From: Candidatus Rokuibacteriota bacterium
GTDB taxonomy: Bacteria > Methylomirabilota > Methylomirabilia > Rokubacteriales > CSP1-6
Assembly: GCA_016209635.1 (NCBI GenBank)
Contig: JACQWC010000210.1
Span: 1-36,732, forward strand
Direction: 5' to 3'
Length of the DNA: 36,732 bases
The notes beneath the pieces are model-generated. The model was given only the letters and a program-made list of their open reading frames with translations, was not told the origin of the DNA and made no database searches. Positions 25,583-33,871 of this stretch are shown one piece after another. Position numbers and translations under genes: made by a program. Every line of letters starts with the position of its first letter. Positions within the stretch are counted from its first letter, which is position 1.

Positions 25583-25780
25583 GAGCCACGCCGTGCCGAC
25601 AGCACGCCACCCACGGTCTGACGCGGCCTCACGGTACCCGATACAATGGAGCCACGCCGTGCCGACAGCACGCCACCCACGGTCTGACGCGGCCTCACGG
25701 TACCCGATACAACAGAGCCACGCCGTGCCGACAGCACGCCACCCACGGTCTGACGCGGCCTCACGGTACCCGATACAATG
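25583..25780. repeat. Three tandem copies of a 66-bp unit (25583-25648, 25649-25714, 25715-25780)
   Basis: gagccacgccgtgccgacagcacgccacccacggtctgacgcggcctcacggtacccgatacaatg repeated; copy 2 ends ...acaaca instead of ...acaatg, otherwise identical by eye. A degenerate partial copy (27/34 by hand) lies at 25539-25572. Confidence 0.95.
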
Positions 25781-26350
25781 ACGCTCGCGCTCGACCACCG
25801 TCTCCCGCCGCGCACCGGCTGGGCCACGGTCGTGCCCCGCGGCCAGCGCCTGCGCATCCTCGAGGTGGACGGCGGCCAGATCGGCGACTTCGTCGTGTTC
25901 AACGCGGACGACCTCCGCGAGCGGTTCGACCAGGGACGGACCAAGGCGAACCAGGGGCGGATCCTGATCACGAAGGGGCACGTGCTCTACTCGAAGAGCA
26001 ACAACGTCATGATGACGATCACGGAGGACACGTACGGCATCCACGATCTCCAGTACGGGATGTGCAGCCGCTGGATCTTCACGAGCGGCGGGTACCGCGG
26101 CTTCGCCGGCGGCTTCCAGCCGGGCGGCGGCCAGGGGCTGCCCGAGTTCGGCTGCTGGGAGATCCTGACGGAGGCCCTCCGGCCGTGGGACATCCCGCCC
26201 GAGGACATCCCGAGCCCGCTCAACGTGTTCCAGACGATGCACATCGACGTGGAGACCGGGGCGCTCGGGATCCTGCCCGGGCGCAGCCGGCCCGGCGACT
26301 ACATCGAGCTGCGCGCGGAGATGAATTGCCTCTGCGCGCTCTCCGCCTGA
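25778..26350 (+). CDS. DUF1989 (urea carboxylase-associated family) protein
   Basis: RTGWATVVPRGQRLRILEVDGGQIGDFVVFNADDLRERFDQGRTKANQGRILITKGHVLYSKSNNVMMTITEDTYGIHDLQYGMCSRWIF. Confidence 0.85.
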   Translation: MTLALDHRLPPRTGWATVVPRGQRLRILEVDGGQIGDFVVFNADDLRERFDQGRTKANQGRILITKGHVLYSKSNNVMMTITEDTYGIHDLQYGMCSRWIFTSGGYRGFAGGFQPGGGQGLPEFGCWEILTEALRPWDIPPEDIPSPLNVFQTMHIDVETGALGILPGRSRPGDYIELRAEMNCLCALSA

Positions 26351-26421
26351 CCCTGCGGGGGGAAGTCCTCCCGGGTCCAGGTCTGGACCGAGTGAGCGGG
26401 CGGAAGAGGGGGCGCGGCGCG

Positions 26422-26769
26422 ATGGGAGCCCGGTGGCGGTTCGACACGAAGCTCGACTTCGGCAAGCTCGGGGGTCTGGTGCCGGTCGTCATCCAGCACG
26501 CCGACACGCGCGAGATCCTCATGGTCGGGTTCATGAACGAGGAGGCGTGGCAGAAGACGCTCGAGACGGGCCGCGTGACACTCTTCCGGCGCACCCTCGG
26601 CCGCGTGTGGGTGAAGGGCGAGGACGACGGCCACTACGTCGACGCCACGGAGATCCTCATCGACTGCGACGACGACTCCGTCATCGTGAGGGCCCGCCCG
26701 ACGGGGAACCTCTGCGGTCACGGCTACCCGGGCTGCTTCATCCACGAGGCGACGCCGGCCGGGGCCTGA
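26422..26769 (+). CDS. HisI-like (phosphoribosyl-AMP cyclohydrolase family) protein
   Basis: LVPVVIQHADTREILMVGFMNEEAWQKTLETGRVTLFRRTLGRVWVKGEDDGHYVDATEILIDCDDDSVIVRARPTGNLCGHGYPGCF; DCDxD and Cys spacing as in HisI. Confidence 0.8.
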   Translation: MGARWRFDTKLDFGKLGGLVPVVIQHADTREILMVGFMNEEAWQKTLETGRVTLFRRTLGRVWVKGEDDGHYVDATEILIDCDDDSVIVRARPTGNLCGHGYPGCFIHEATPAGA

Positions 26770-26835
26770 AGCGATTGACCGGGACGGGGCGATTGGGATA
26801 GGGTCCGCTACCAACAGCGCTCAAGGAGGAGCCTC

Positions 26836-28107
26836 ATGGTGACGACACGGCGACACTTTCTGACACTCATGGGCGGCGCGGCCGCCGCCGCGGCCACGCC
26901 CCTGGACACCGCCCCGGCGTTCGCCCAGTCCGGGCCCGTCAAGATCGGCGTCCTCGCCATCAAGGCGGGCGTGGGCGCGCTGCCCGGCGAGTACGGGCTC
27001 CGCGGCACCTACTGGGCGACCGACAGGATCAACGCCGCGGGCGGCATCCTCGGGCGCAAGATCGAGCTGCTCATCGAGGAGGAGTCCAGCCCCAAGGACA
27101 CCGTCGAGCGCTTCCGCAAGCTCGCCCTCCAGAACAAGGCGGATGTGATCGTCGGCGTCATCTCCACGGGCGTGGGGCTGGCCATCGGCCCCGTCGCCGA
27201 GGAGTTGAAGACGCTCTGGCTTTCTTGGGATGGCACGACCCAGAAGGGCGTCGAGGAGACGATGCCCAAGCCGAAGTACGCCTTCCGAAGCTGCGACAAC
27301 GAGTCCGAGGCGGTGATGTCCTCGATCCTCACGGCGAAGCACTTCAAGGGCAAGATCAAGACCGTGGCCGGCATCAATCCCGACTATTCGTACGGCCGCG
27401 ACAACTGGGCGGCCCTCCTGGCCATCATGAAGAAATACGAGATGGGCGTCACCCCGGTCACCGATCTCTGGCCCAAGCTCGGCACCACCGACTTCACCTC
27501 ACACGTGGCGGCGCTCCAGCAGGCCAAGCCCGACCTCATCTTCTCCTCCCTGTGGGCCGCCGACGTGTCGATCTTCCTGAAGCAAGCGCATGCGGTGGGG
27601 TTGACGGCCGGGACGAAGTTCGTCTTCCCCGTTGCTGGCCTTGTCCACGAGACGCTCAAGAAGGCCTTCACCCCGGAGGGGATGATTCTCGGCTACAACA
27701 CCATGTACTTCGAGATGCCGAACGCGAGTCCACTGCTCAAGCAGTTCACCAAGGACCATTTCGAGAAGTACAAGGAGTGGCCCAGCTATGAGTCCGATCA
27801 CGCGTACTTCGTGATCGCCGCCTACAAGGCCGCCATCGAGCGCGCGGCCAAGGCCATCGGCGGCAAGTGGCCCTCGACCGACCAGATCATCCAGGCCCTG
27901 GAGGGGATCGAGGTCCAGTCGCTGTCGGGGACGCGGCGTTACCGGCAAGACCACATCATGGAGGCCAACTTCTATCAGGGCCTCACCACCCACAAGAACA
28001 AGTACGACTTCGTGACGATCGATCCGGTCGAGGTGATGACGACGACGCAGGTCCAGAAGCCCTCGGGCATGGGGCTCTACGACTGGATCAACGGCTGGAA
28101 GGTCTGA
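26836..28107 (+). CDS. ABC transporter substrate-binding protein (branched-chain amino acid/LivJ-type)
   Basis: Tat-like leader MVTTRRHFLTLMGGAAAAAATPLDTAPAFAQ; VKIGVLAIKAGVGALPGEYGLRGTYWATDRINAAGGILGRKIELLIEEESSPKDTVERFRKL. Confidence 0.92.
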   Translation: MVTTRRHFLTLMGGAAAAAATPLDTAPAFAQSGPVKIGVLAIKAGVGALPGEYGLRGTYWATDRINAAGGILGRKIELLIEEESSPKDTVERFRKLALQNKADVIVGVISTGVGLAIGPVAEELKTLWLSWDGTTQKGVEETMPKPKYAFRSCDNESEAVMSSILTAKHFKGKIKTVAGINPDYSYGRDNWAALLAIMKKYEMGVTPVTDLWPKLGTTDFTSHVAALQQAKPDLIFSSLWAADVSIFLKQAHAVGLTAGTKFVFPVAGLVHETLKKAFTPEGMILGYNTMYFEMPNASPLLKQFTKDHFEKYKEWPSYESDHAYFVIAAYKAAIERAAKAIGGKWPSTDQIIQALEGIEVQSLSGTRRYRQDHIMEANFYQGLTTHKNKYDFVTIDPVEVMTTTQVQKPSGMGLYDWINGWKV

Positions 28108-28120
28108 GGACCGTGGCCCC

Positions 28121-29008
28121 CTGATCCAGCAGAGCGTCAACATCCTGCTTGGCGGCGTCTTCCACGCCGCCACGCTCTTTCTCGTGGCCGCGGGGCTCCA
28201 GCTCGTGTTCGGGGTCCAGCGCATCGTGAACCTCGCGTGCGGATCCTTCTACGCGCTGGGGGCCTTCTTCGGCATCACGCTCGTGCAGAAGGCGCTCGCC
28301 GCCGGGGTCCCGCGGCCCCTGTTCGTCCTCGTGCTGCTCCTGGCAGGTCTCCTGCTCGCGGCGCTCGGGCCCGTGATCGAGCGCCTCCTCCGGTTCATCT
28401 ACGACCGGGACGAGAGCTTCCAGCTCCTCCTCACCTTCGCCCTCGTCCTCATGTTCGAGGACGTCCTCCGGTTCTTCTGGGGGACCGCGCCCTACCAGCT
28501 CGGCGGCGGCCTCTACCTCCTCTACGGGCAGGTGAAGGCCGGGGACCTGACGATCCCGGTCTACAACCTGTTCGTCATCGCCGCCGGCCTGGCGATCGCC
28601 GCGCTCATGGGCTGGCTCCTCACGCGCACGCGCTTCGGCCGCATCGTGCGCGCCACCGCGGAGAACCGCGAGATGAGCGAGGCGCTCGGCGTCAACATGT
28701 CGAGCGTCTACGCGCGCGTGTTCACGCTGGGCACGGCGCTCGGCACGGTCGGCGGCGCGCTCGTCGTGCCCGCCACTGCGGCGGTTCTCGAGATGGGCAT
28801 CGAGCTGATCGTCGAGGCGTTCGCCGTCGTCGTCATCGGGGGGCTCGGCAGCATGCGCGGGGCGTTCGTGGGCGCGCTCACCGTCGGCGTGCAGAAGGCC
28901 GTCGCGATCGCCACCTACCCGGAGCTCGAGCTGCTGGCGATCTACCTCATCGTCATCGCCGTCCTGGTCCTGCGGCCGGCCGGCCTCTTCGCCAGGGCCA
29001 CGGCGTGA
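28121..29008 (+). CDS. Branched-chain amino acid-type ABC permease LivH-like
   Basis: IQQSVNILLGGVFHAATLFLVAAGLQLVFGVQRIVNLACGSFYALGAF...; no ATG/GTG/TTG at the expected N-terminus, CTG 28121 suggested; ORF track starts at GTG 28184. Confidence 0.85.
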   Translation: MIQQSVNILLGGVFHAATLFLVAAGLQLVFGVQRIVNLACGSFYALGAFFGITLVQKALAAGVPRPLFVLVLLLAGLLLAALGPVIERLLRFIYDRDESFQLLLTFALVLMFEDVLRFFWGTAPYQLGGGLYLLYGQVKAGDLTIPVYNLFVIAAGLAIAALMGWLLTRTRFGRIVRATAENREMSEALGVNMSSVYARVFTLGTALGTVGGALVVPATAAVLEMGIELIVEAFAVVVIGGLGSMRGAFVGALTVGVQKAVAIATYPELELLAIYLIVIAVLVLRPAGLFARATA

Positions 29009-29952
29009 TCGCCCGCCTCGTCCTCGGCCTGGCCCTCCTCGCCGTCCTGGCGGCGCCCAACTTGGTCGGTCCCTACTACACGATCCTCATGCTGCCATTC
29101 TTCGGCTACGGGATCGCGCTGCTCGGGTTGAACCTCCTCCTCGGCTACACCGGCCTCCTCTCGTTCGGGCACGCGCTCTTCGTCGCCCTGGGCGCCTACA
29201 CCGCGGCGTACATGACGAGCGTCTTCGGCGTCCTCCACCTGGAGGCGATCCTGCTCGTCTCGGTCGCGCTGGCGCTGGTCGTCGCGATCCCCGTGGGCCT
29301 CCTCTGCGTGCGCTACGTGAAGATCTACTTCGGCATGCTGACGCTCGCCTTCGGGATGCTGTTCTACTCGTTCCTCTACAAGTTCTATCACCTGACCGGC
29401 GGCGACGAGGGCATGCGGGTCCTCCGCCCCACGCTCCTCGGCAACGCGTTCACGGCGCTCGACAAGACCGAGTTCCTCACGGGCCCGTACTACTACTACG
29501 CGCTCGCGCTGCTCGTGCTCGCCGGGCTCGCGATGTGGCGCATCGTGCGCTCGCCCTTTGGCCTCTACCTGCGCTCGATCCGCGAGAACCCCGACAAGGC
29601 CGAGTACCTCGGCGTGGGCGTCCGGAGCTACCGGTTCTACGCGTTCCTCATCGCCGGCGTGTTCGGCGCGATCGGCGGCACGCTCCTCGCGGTCCCGACG
29701 GGCCTCGCCGACCCCCTCCTCGCGTACTGGACACACTCCGGCAACCTCGTGTTCATGCTCATCCTCGGCGGGTTCGCCAACTTCTTCGGCCCGATTCTCG
29801 GGGCCTTCGTGTTCATCTTCCTCCAGGACCAGGTCATGTCGCTCACCGAGTACTGGCGCTTCATCTTCGGGGGGATCCTGGCCATCGTCGTCATCTTCTT
29901 CCCCCGGGGGCTCATGGGGCTCCTCGATCCGCGCTCCCGGGCGCAGGCCTGA
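29005..29952 (+). CDS. Branched-chain amino acid-type ABC permease LivM-like
   Basis: LGLNLLLGYTGLLSFGHALFVALGAYTAAYM...YFGMLTLAFGMLFYS...GGFANFFGPILGAFVFIFL; GTG start overlaps LivH stop. Confidence 0.92.
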   Translation: MIARLVLGLALLAVLAAPNLVGPYYTILMLPFFGYGIALLGLNLLLGYTGLLSFGHALFVALGAYTAAYMTSVFGVLHLEAILLVSVALALVVAIPVGLLCVRYVKIYFGMLTLAFGMLFYSFLYKFYHLTGGDEGMRVLRPTLLGNAFTALDKTEFLTGPYYYYALALLVLAGLAMWRIVRSPFGLYLRSIRENPDKAEYLGVGVRSYRFYAFLIAGVFGAIGGTLLAVPTGLADPLLAYWTHSGNLVFMLILGGFANFFGPILGAFVFIFLQDQVMSLTEYWRFIFGGILAIVVIFFPRGLMGLLDPRSRAQA

Positions 29953-30707
29953 TGCCGATCCTCGAGGCCCTTCACGTCCGCAAGCTCTACGGCGACTTCT
30001 GCGCCCTCGACGACGTGAGCCTCGCGGTCGACGAGGGACAGTTCGTCTCGATCATCGGTCCGAACGGCGCCGGCAAGACCACGCTCGTCAACGTGCTGAC
30101 CGGGCTCGGGCGGCCGACCGCCGGGCGGGTCCGCTTCAAGGGCGAGGACGTGGCCGGCATCGGCCCGGTGCGGCTGGCCGAGCTGGGCATGGCCCGGAGC
30201 TTCCAGCTCGTCAACATCTTCCCCGGGCTCACGGTCGCGGAGACGATCGCCGTCGCCGCGGTGTCGCGGCTCGGGCGCGGCGGGCGGCTCCTCGCGTCGC
30301 TCGCGCGCGACGCGGAGGTCCGCGCGCGCGTGGAGGAGGTCGCCGAGCTGTTCGGCCTCGGTGACAAGCTCACCCGCCCCGCCCGGACCCTCGCGCAGGG
30401 GGACAAGAAACTCCTCGACGTCGCCAGCGCCTTCGCCCTCCATCCCGAGGTGATCGTGCTCGACGAGCCGACGAGCGGCGTCAGCACCCGGGACAAGAAC
30501 GCGATCATGGAGGTCCTGGTCGAGGCGGCCAAGCACATGGACGTCAAGGCCATCATCCAGGTCGAGCACGACATGGACATCGTCTTCGGCTACTCGGACC
30601 GCATCGTCGCGCTCCACCAGGGCCGGGTGCTCGCCGATACCACGCCGGACGGGATCCGCGCCGACGCGGAGGTCGTCGCGACGGTCGTCGGGAAGCGCCG
30701 CCACTGA
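29952..30707 (+). CDS. ABC transporter ATP-binding protein LivG-like
   Basis: Walker A GPNGAGKTT, signature-region LAQGDKKLLDVASAF, Walker B VIVLDEPTSG. Confidence 0.93.
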   Translation: MPILEALHVRKLYGDFCALDDVSLAVDEGQFVSIIGPNGAGKTTLVNVLTGLGRPTAGRVRFKGEDVAGIGPVRLAELGMARSFQLVNIFPGLTVAETIAVAAVSRLGRGGRLLASLARDAEVRARVEEVAELFGLGDKLTRPARTLAQGDKKLLDVASAFALHPEVIVLDEPTSGVSTRDKNAIMEVLVEAAKHMDVKAIIQVEHDMDIVFGYSDRIVALHQGRVLADTTPDGIRADAEVVATVVGKRRH

Positions 30708-31414
30708 TGCTGGCGATCAAGCAGCTGAACGTTTATATTCAGGCGAGCCACATCCTCCGCGACGTGACCCTCGAGGTCGGGGAACGCGAGGTGGTGTGTC
30801 TCGTCGGGCGCAACGGCGCCGGCAAGACCACGACGCTACGGACGATCATGGGCTACCTGAGGCCGGACCACGGCACGATCGAGTTCCAGGGTCGCGCCCT
30901 CGTCGGGCTCCCCACCCACGCGATCGCGGCCATGGGCATCGGCTTCTCGCCCGAGGACAGCGCAATCTTCGGCGACCTCACGGTCGGCGACAACATCGAG
31001 ATCTCGACGTGGACGCGGCCCTCCCCGCGCCCGGCGACGGAGCGCGTCGAGCGCGCCTACGCGGTGTTCCCGCAGCTGCGCGCCTACGCGGCGCGGGGCG
31101 GGACCCAGCTCTCCGGCGGCGAGCGCAAGATGCTCTCCATCGCCCGCGCGCTGGCGCTCGACCCCGAGATGCTGCTGCTGGACGAGCCCTTCGAGGGCCT
31201 TTCCCCGGCCATCATCCCCGCGATCACGGAGAGCATCGCCGCGATCACCCAGTTCGGGCACAGCATCCTGCTCGCCGAGTCCAACATCCACCACGTGCCC
31301 GACTACGCGAGCCGGCTCTACGTCATCGAGCGCGGTGAGATCATCTTCGCCGGGACCCTGGACGACGCGCACCGCGATCCGGGCGTGCTGCGCGTGATCG
31401 GAGGTACGGCGTAA
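30707..31414 (+). CDS. ABC transporter ATP-binding protein LivF-like
   Basis: Walker A GRNGAGKTT, LSGGERKMLSIARAL, LLLDEPFEGLSP. Confidence 0.95.
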   Translation: MLAIKQLNVYIQASHILRDVTLEVGEREVVCLVGRNGAGKTTTLRTIMGYLRPDHGTIEFQGRALVGLPTHAIAAMGIGFSPEDSAIFGDLTVGDNIEISTWTRPSPRPATERVERAYAVFPQLRAYAARGGTQLSGGERKMLSIARALALDPEMLLLDEPFEGLSPAIIPAITESIAAITQFGHSILLAESNIHHVPDYASRLYVIERGEIIFAGTLDDAHRDPGVLRVIGGTA

Positions 31415-32487
31415 TGGCGACCCAGCGAGGCTCGGGCCGGGCGGCACCGGCGCCCTCGGCCCTTCCACCGCTCCCCCTGATTCCCACCGCCGTCGTCGGC
31501 TCGCACGGCAAGGCCGGCTGGTGGTACGCGGGCGTCAAGGCCCTGGAGGCCGGCGAGTTCGGCCCCGCCGACCTCGAGGAGATGTTCGACGACGCCGCCA
31601 ACACCGCCATCCGCGACATGGAGGAGGCGGGAATCGACATCATCACCGACGGGGAGGTCCGCCGGCTCGACGGCTACGTCGACTCCTACTACGCGATCAT
31701 CAAAGGCATTACGCCGCTGCCCGTGCGCCGGAAGGCCGGTCCCTGGGGCTACGACCAGCAGACGCGCTACGAGGCGGTCGGCCGCTTCGAGGCGCCGCCC
31801 GGCGGGCTCGGGATCATCAAGGAGTTCGAGTACCTCAAGGCGCACACGCGGTACCGGACGAAGGCGACGTGCGCGGGGCCGCTGACCTTCGGCTCCCGCA
31901 TCCACCCAGGGACGGTCTACAAGAGCGTCGTGGAGGTGGCCGAGCGCTTCGCGGAGGTCATCAACCAGGAGCTCAAGGGGCTGGTGGCGGCGGGCGCCGA
32001 TCGCATCCAGATCGACGAGCCGGCGCGCGGGAACGTCTCCGGCGAGGAGATGGCGCGCCTGTTCAACATGGCCACCCAGGGGGTGAAGGCGAAGCTCGCC
32101 TACCACATCTGCTTCGGCAACCGCTTCGGCCGCTCGCGCTTCCTCCGCAGCTACGGGCCGTACTTCCCCGGCCTCCTCAAGGCCCGCACCGACCAGTTCG
32201 TCCTCGAGTTCGCGAGTCGCGAGCTGGCGGAGCTGGACCTCTGGCAGAAGTACGGTGAGGGCCGCGAGCTGGGCGCCGGCGTCGTCGACGTCAAGGGCTT
32301 CAACCCGGACACGCCCGAGGACGTCGCGCGCCGCATCCGGCGCGTGCTCCGGGTGTGTCCCGCCGAGAAGCTGACCGTGAACCCGGACTGCGGCTTCGGC
32401 TGGAGCCCGCGCTACATGTGCAACCAGAAGATCCGGGCGCTCGCCGCGGGCGCGGCGCTCGTGCGTAAGGAGCTCAAGGGGAGGTAG
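31414..32487 (+). CDS. Stand-alone MetE-core (C-terminal domain-like) protein, paralog 2
   Basis: PTAVVGSHGKAGWW, DGEVRRLDGY, RIQIDEPARG, YHICFGNRF, LEFASRE, NPDCGFGW. Confidence 0.8.
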   Translation: MATQRGSGRAAPAPSALPPLPLIPTAVVGSHGKAGWWYAGVKALEAGEFGPADLEEMFDDAANTAIRDMEEAGIDIITDGEVRRLDGYVDSYYAIIKGITPLPVRRKAGPWGYDQQTRYEAVGRFEAPPGGLGIIKEFEYLKAHTRYRTKATCAGPLTFGSRIHPGTVYKSVVEVAERFAEVINQELKGLVAAGADRIQIDEPARGNVSGEEMARLFNMATQGVKAKLAYHICFGNRFGRSRFLRSYGPYFPGLLKARTDQFVLEFASRELAELDLWQKYGEGRELGAGVVDVKGFNPDTPEDVARRIRRVLRVCPAEKLTVNPDCGFGWSPRYMCNQKIRALAAGAALVRKELKGR

Positions 32488-32489
32488 CG

Positions 32490-32861
32490 GTGCCGAAGCC
32501 CCAGCTCGAGTTCTTCCGTCCCGACCGCCTGCCGTGGCGGCCGGTGGAGGGCTCGGCGACCGGCGGCGCGGGCGGCCCGGGCGTCATGGAGAAGATCCTG
32601 AGTCATGACCCCGAGACCGGGGACGTCACGCGCCTGCTCCGCTTCGACGCCGGCGTCGAGACCTCGGGGACCATCGCCCACGACTTCTGGGAGGAGGTCT
32701 GGATCCTCGAGGGCGGGCTGATCGATCTCGGCAAGAGTCAGACCTTCACGGCCGGCATGTACGCCTGCCGACCGCCCGGCATGCTCCACGGCCCGTACCG
32801 CGTGGTCGGCGGGTGCATGACGCTCGAGATCCGTTACGGCAAGACGCGACGCGCTGGATAA
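32490..32861 (+). CDS. Cupin-domain protein
   Basis: HDFWEEVWILEGGLIDLGKSQTFTAGMYACRPPGMLHGPYRVVGGCMTLEIRY. Confidence 0.75.
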   Translation: MPKPQLEFFRPDRLPWRPVEGSATGGAGGPGVMEKILSHDPETGDVTRLLRFDAGVETSGTIAHDFWEEVWILEGGLIDLGKSQTFTAGMYACRPPGMLHGPYRVVGGCMTLEIRYGKTRRAG

Positions 32862-32871
32862 AGGAGCGGTC

Positions 32872-33867
32872 ATGGCGAAGCTCAAGTTCGGCATGTGGAT
32901 TCCGACCTACGCGTGGCAGGACCGCCGCGCGGGCCCCGGCAACGTGCGGCGCATCAAGGAGTCGATCGAGAAGTGCGAGCGACACGGGATCGACGTCTGG
33001 GTGATCGACCATCTCCTCACCGCGCCCGGCCTCTACGGGAACGCGTGGCTCGAGCCGCTCGGCGTCCTCTCCTACGCTGCGGCGCTCACCTCGACGGTGA
33101 AGCTCGCCACCGGCATCCTCGTCCTGCCGGTGCGGCACCCGGTCATGCTCGCCAAGGAGATCTCGACCCTCTGCCACATGTCGAACAACCGCTACGTCTT
33201 CGGCGTCGGCCCCGGATGGTACACGCGCGAGTACGAGGTGACGGGCTCGCGCATCCAGGAGCGCGGGAAGCGGACCGACGAGATCATCGAGGCGGTCACG
33301 CTCCTCCTCACCAGGCCGAACGCGACCTACCGCGGCCGGTTCTACCAGTTCGAGGACGTCACCATCGATCCCCGGCCGCCGAAGATGCCGCCGATCTGGG
33401 TCTCCGGGGGTTCCCGGGTGCCGGACCCCGACGAGCACGACGTCCCAGTCATCGCCACGACGGTCATGGACCGGATCGTCAAGGCGGGGAACTGGCTCTC
33501 GCGCTGCTCGGGGACGCAGGAGTGGGTCAAGCGCGATTGGGGCCAGCTCCAGGAGCACGCGCGCCTCCGCCGCCGCGACCCCAGAACGCTCACCTTCGGA
33601 CACTGCAACTTCACCCACCTGGTCGACACGAGGAGCCACGCGAAGGCGCTCGAGCAGTCGCGCGCGCCCTTCCTCCGCACGATGGGCACCCACCGGAGCT
33701 GGGAGCATTTGCAAGAATGCTACATGATCGGGCCGATCGACCGGATCAACGCGCGCATCGCCGACCTCGTCGGCGCCGGGCTCCAGTACCTCGTGGTGGG
33801 GCCCGTGACGGACGACCCCAAGCAGGTCGACCTCTTCGCGAAGCACGTGATGAAGAGTTTCAGGTAA
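32872..33867 (+). CDS. LLM-class (luciferase-like, F420- or flavin-dependent) oxidoreductase
   Basis: MAKLKFGMWIPTYAWQ...GIDVWVIDHLLTAPGLYGNAWLEPLGVLSYAAALTSTVKLATGILVLPVRHPVMLAKEISTL...YVFGVGPGWY. Confidence 0.88.
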   Translation: MAKLKFGMWIPTYAWQDRRAGPGNVRRIKESIEKCERHGIDVWVIDHLLTAPGLYGNAWLEPLGVLSYAAALTSTVKLATGILVLPVRHPVMLAKEISTLCHMSNNRYVFGVGPGWYTREYEVTGSRIQERGKRTDEIIEAVTLLLTRPNATYRGRFYQFEDVTIDPRPPKMPPIWVSGGSRVPDPDEHDVPVIATTVMDRIVKAGNWLSRCSGTQEWVKRDWGQLQEHARLRRRDPRTLTFGHCNFTHLVDTRSHAKALEQSRAPFLRTMGTHRSWEHLQECYMIGPIDRINARIADLVGAGLQYLVVGPVTDDPKQVDLFAKHVMKSFR

Positions 33868-33871
33868 CGCC

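Noticed and set aside
25583-25780. CRISPR array
   Set aside because: Units are directly contiguous with no variable spacers, only three copies, and no cas genes in the window.
25080-25781. 233-aa plus ORF running through the tandem repeats (SHAVPTARHPRSDAASRYPIQ x3)
   Set aside because: Frame is off relative to the PyrF-like gene and upstream part is low-complexity; the repeated peptide is most simply a by-product of a 66-bp (multiple of 3) period.
29952-30707. LivG signature LAQGD instead of LSGGQ as a defective ATPase
   Set aside because: LivG-type ATPases commonly have divergent signatures with GDKKLLDVA-like sequence; Walker A/B are intact.
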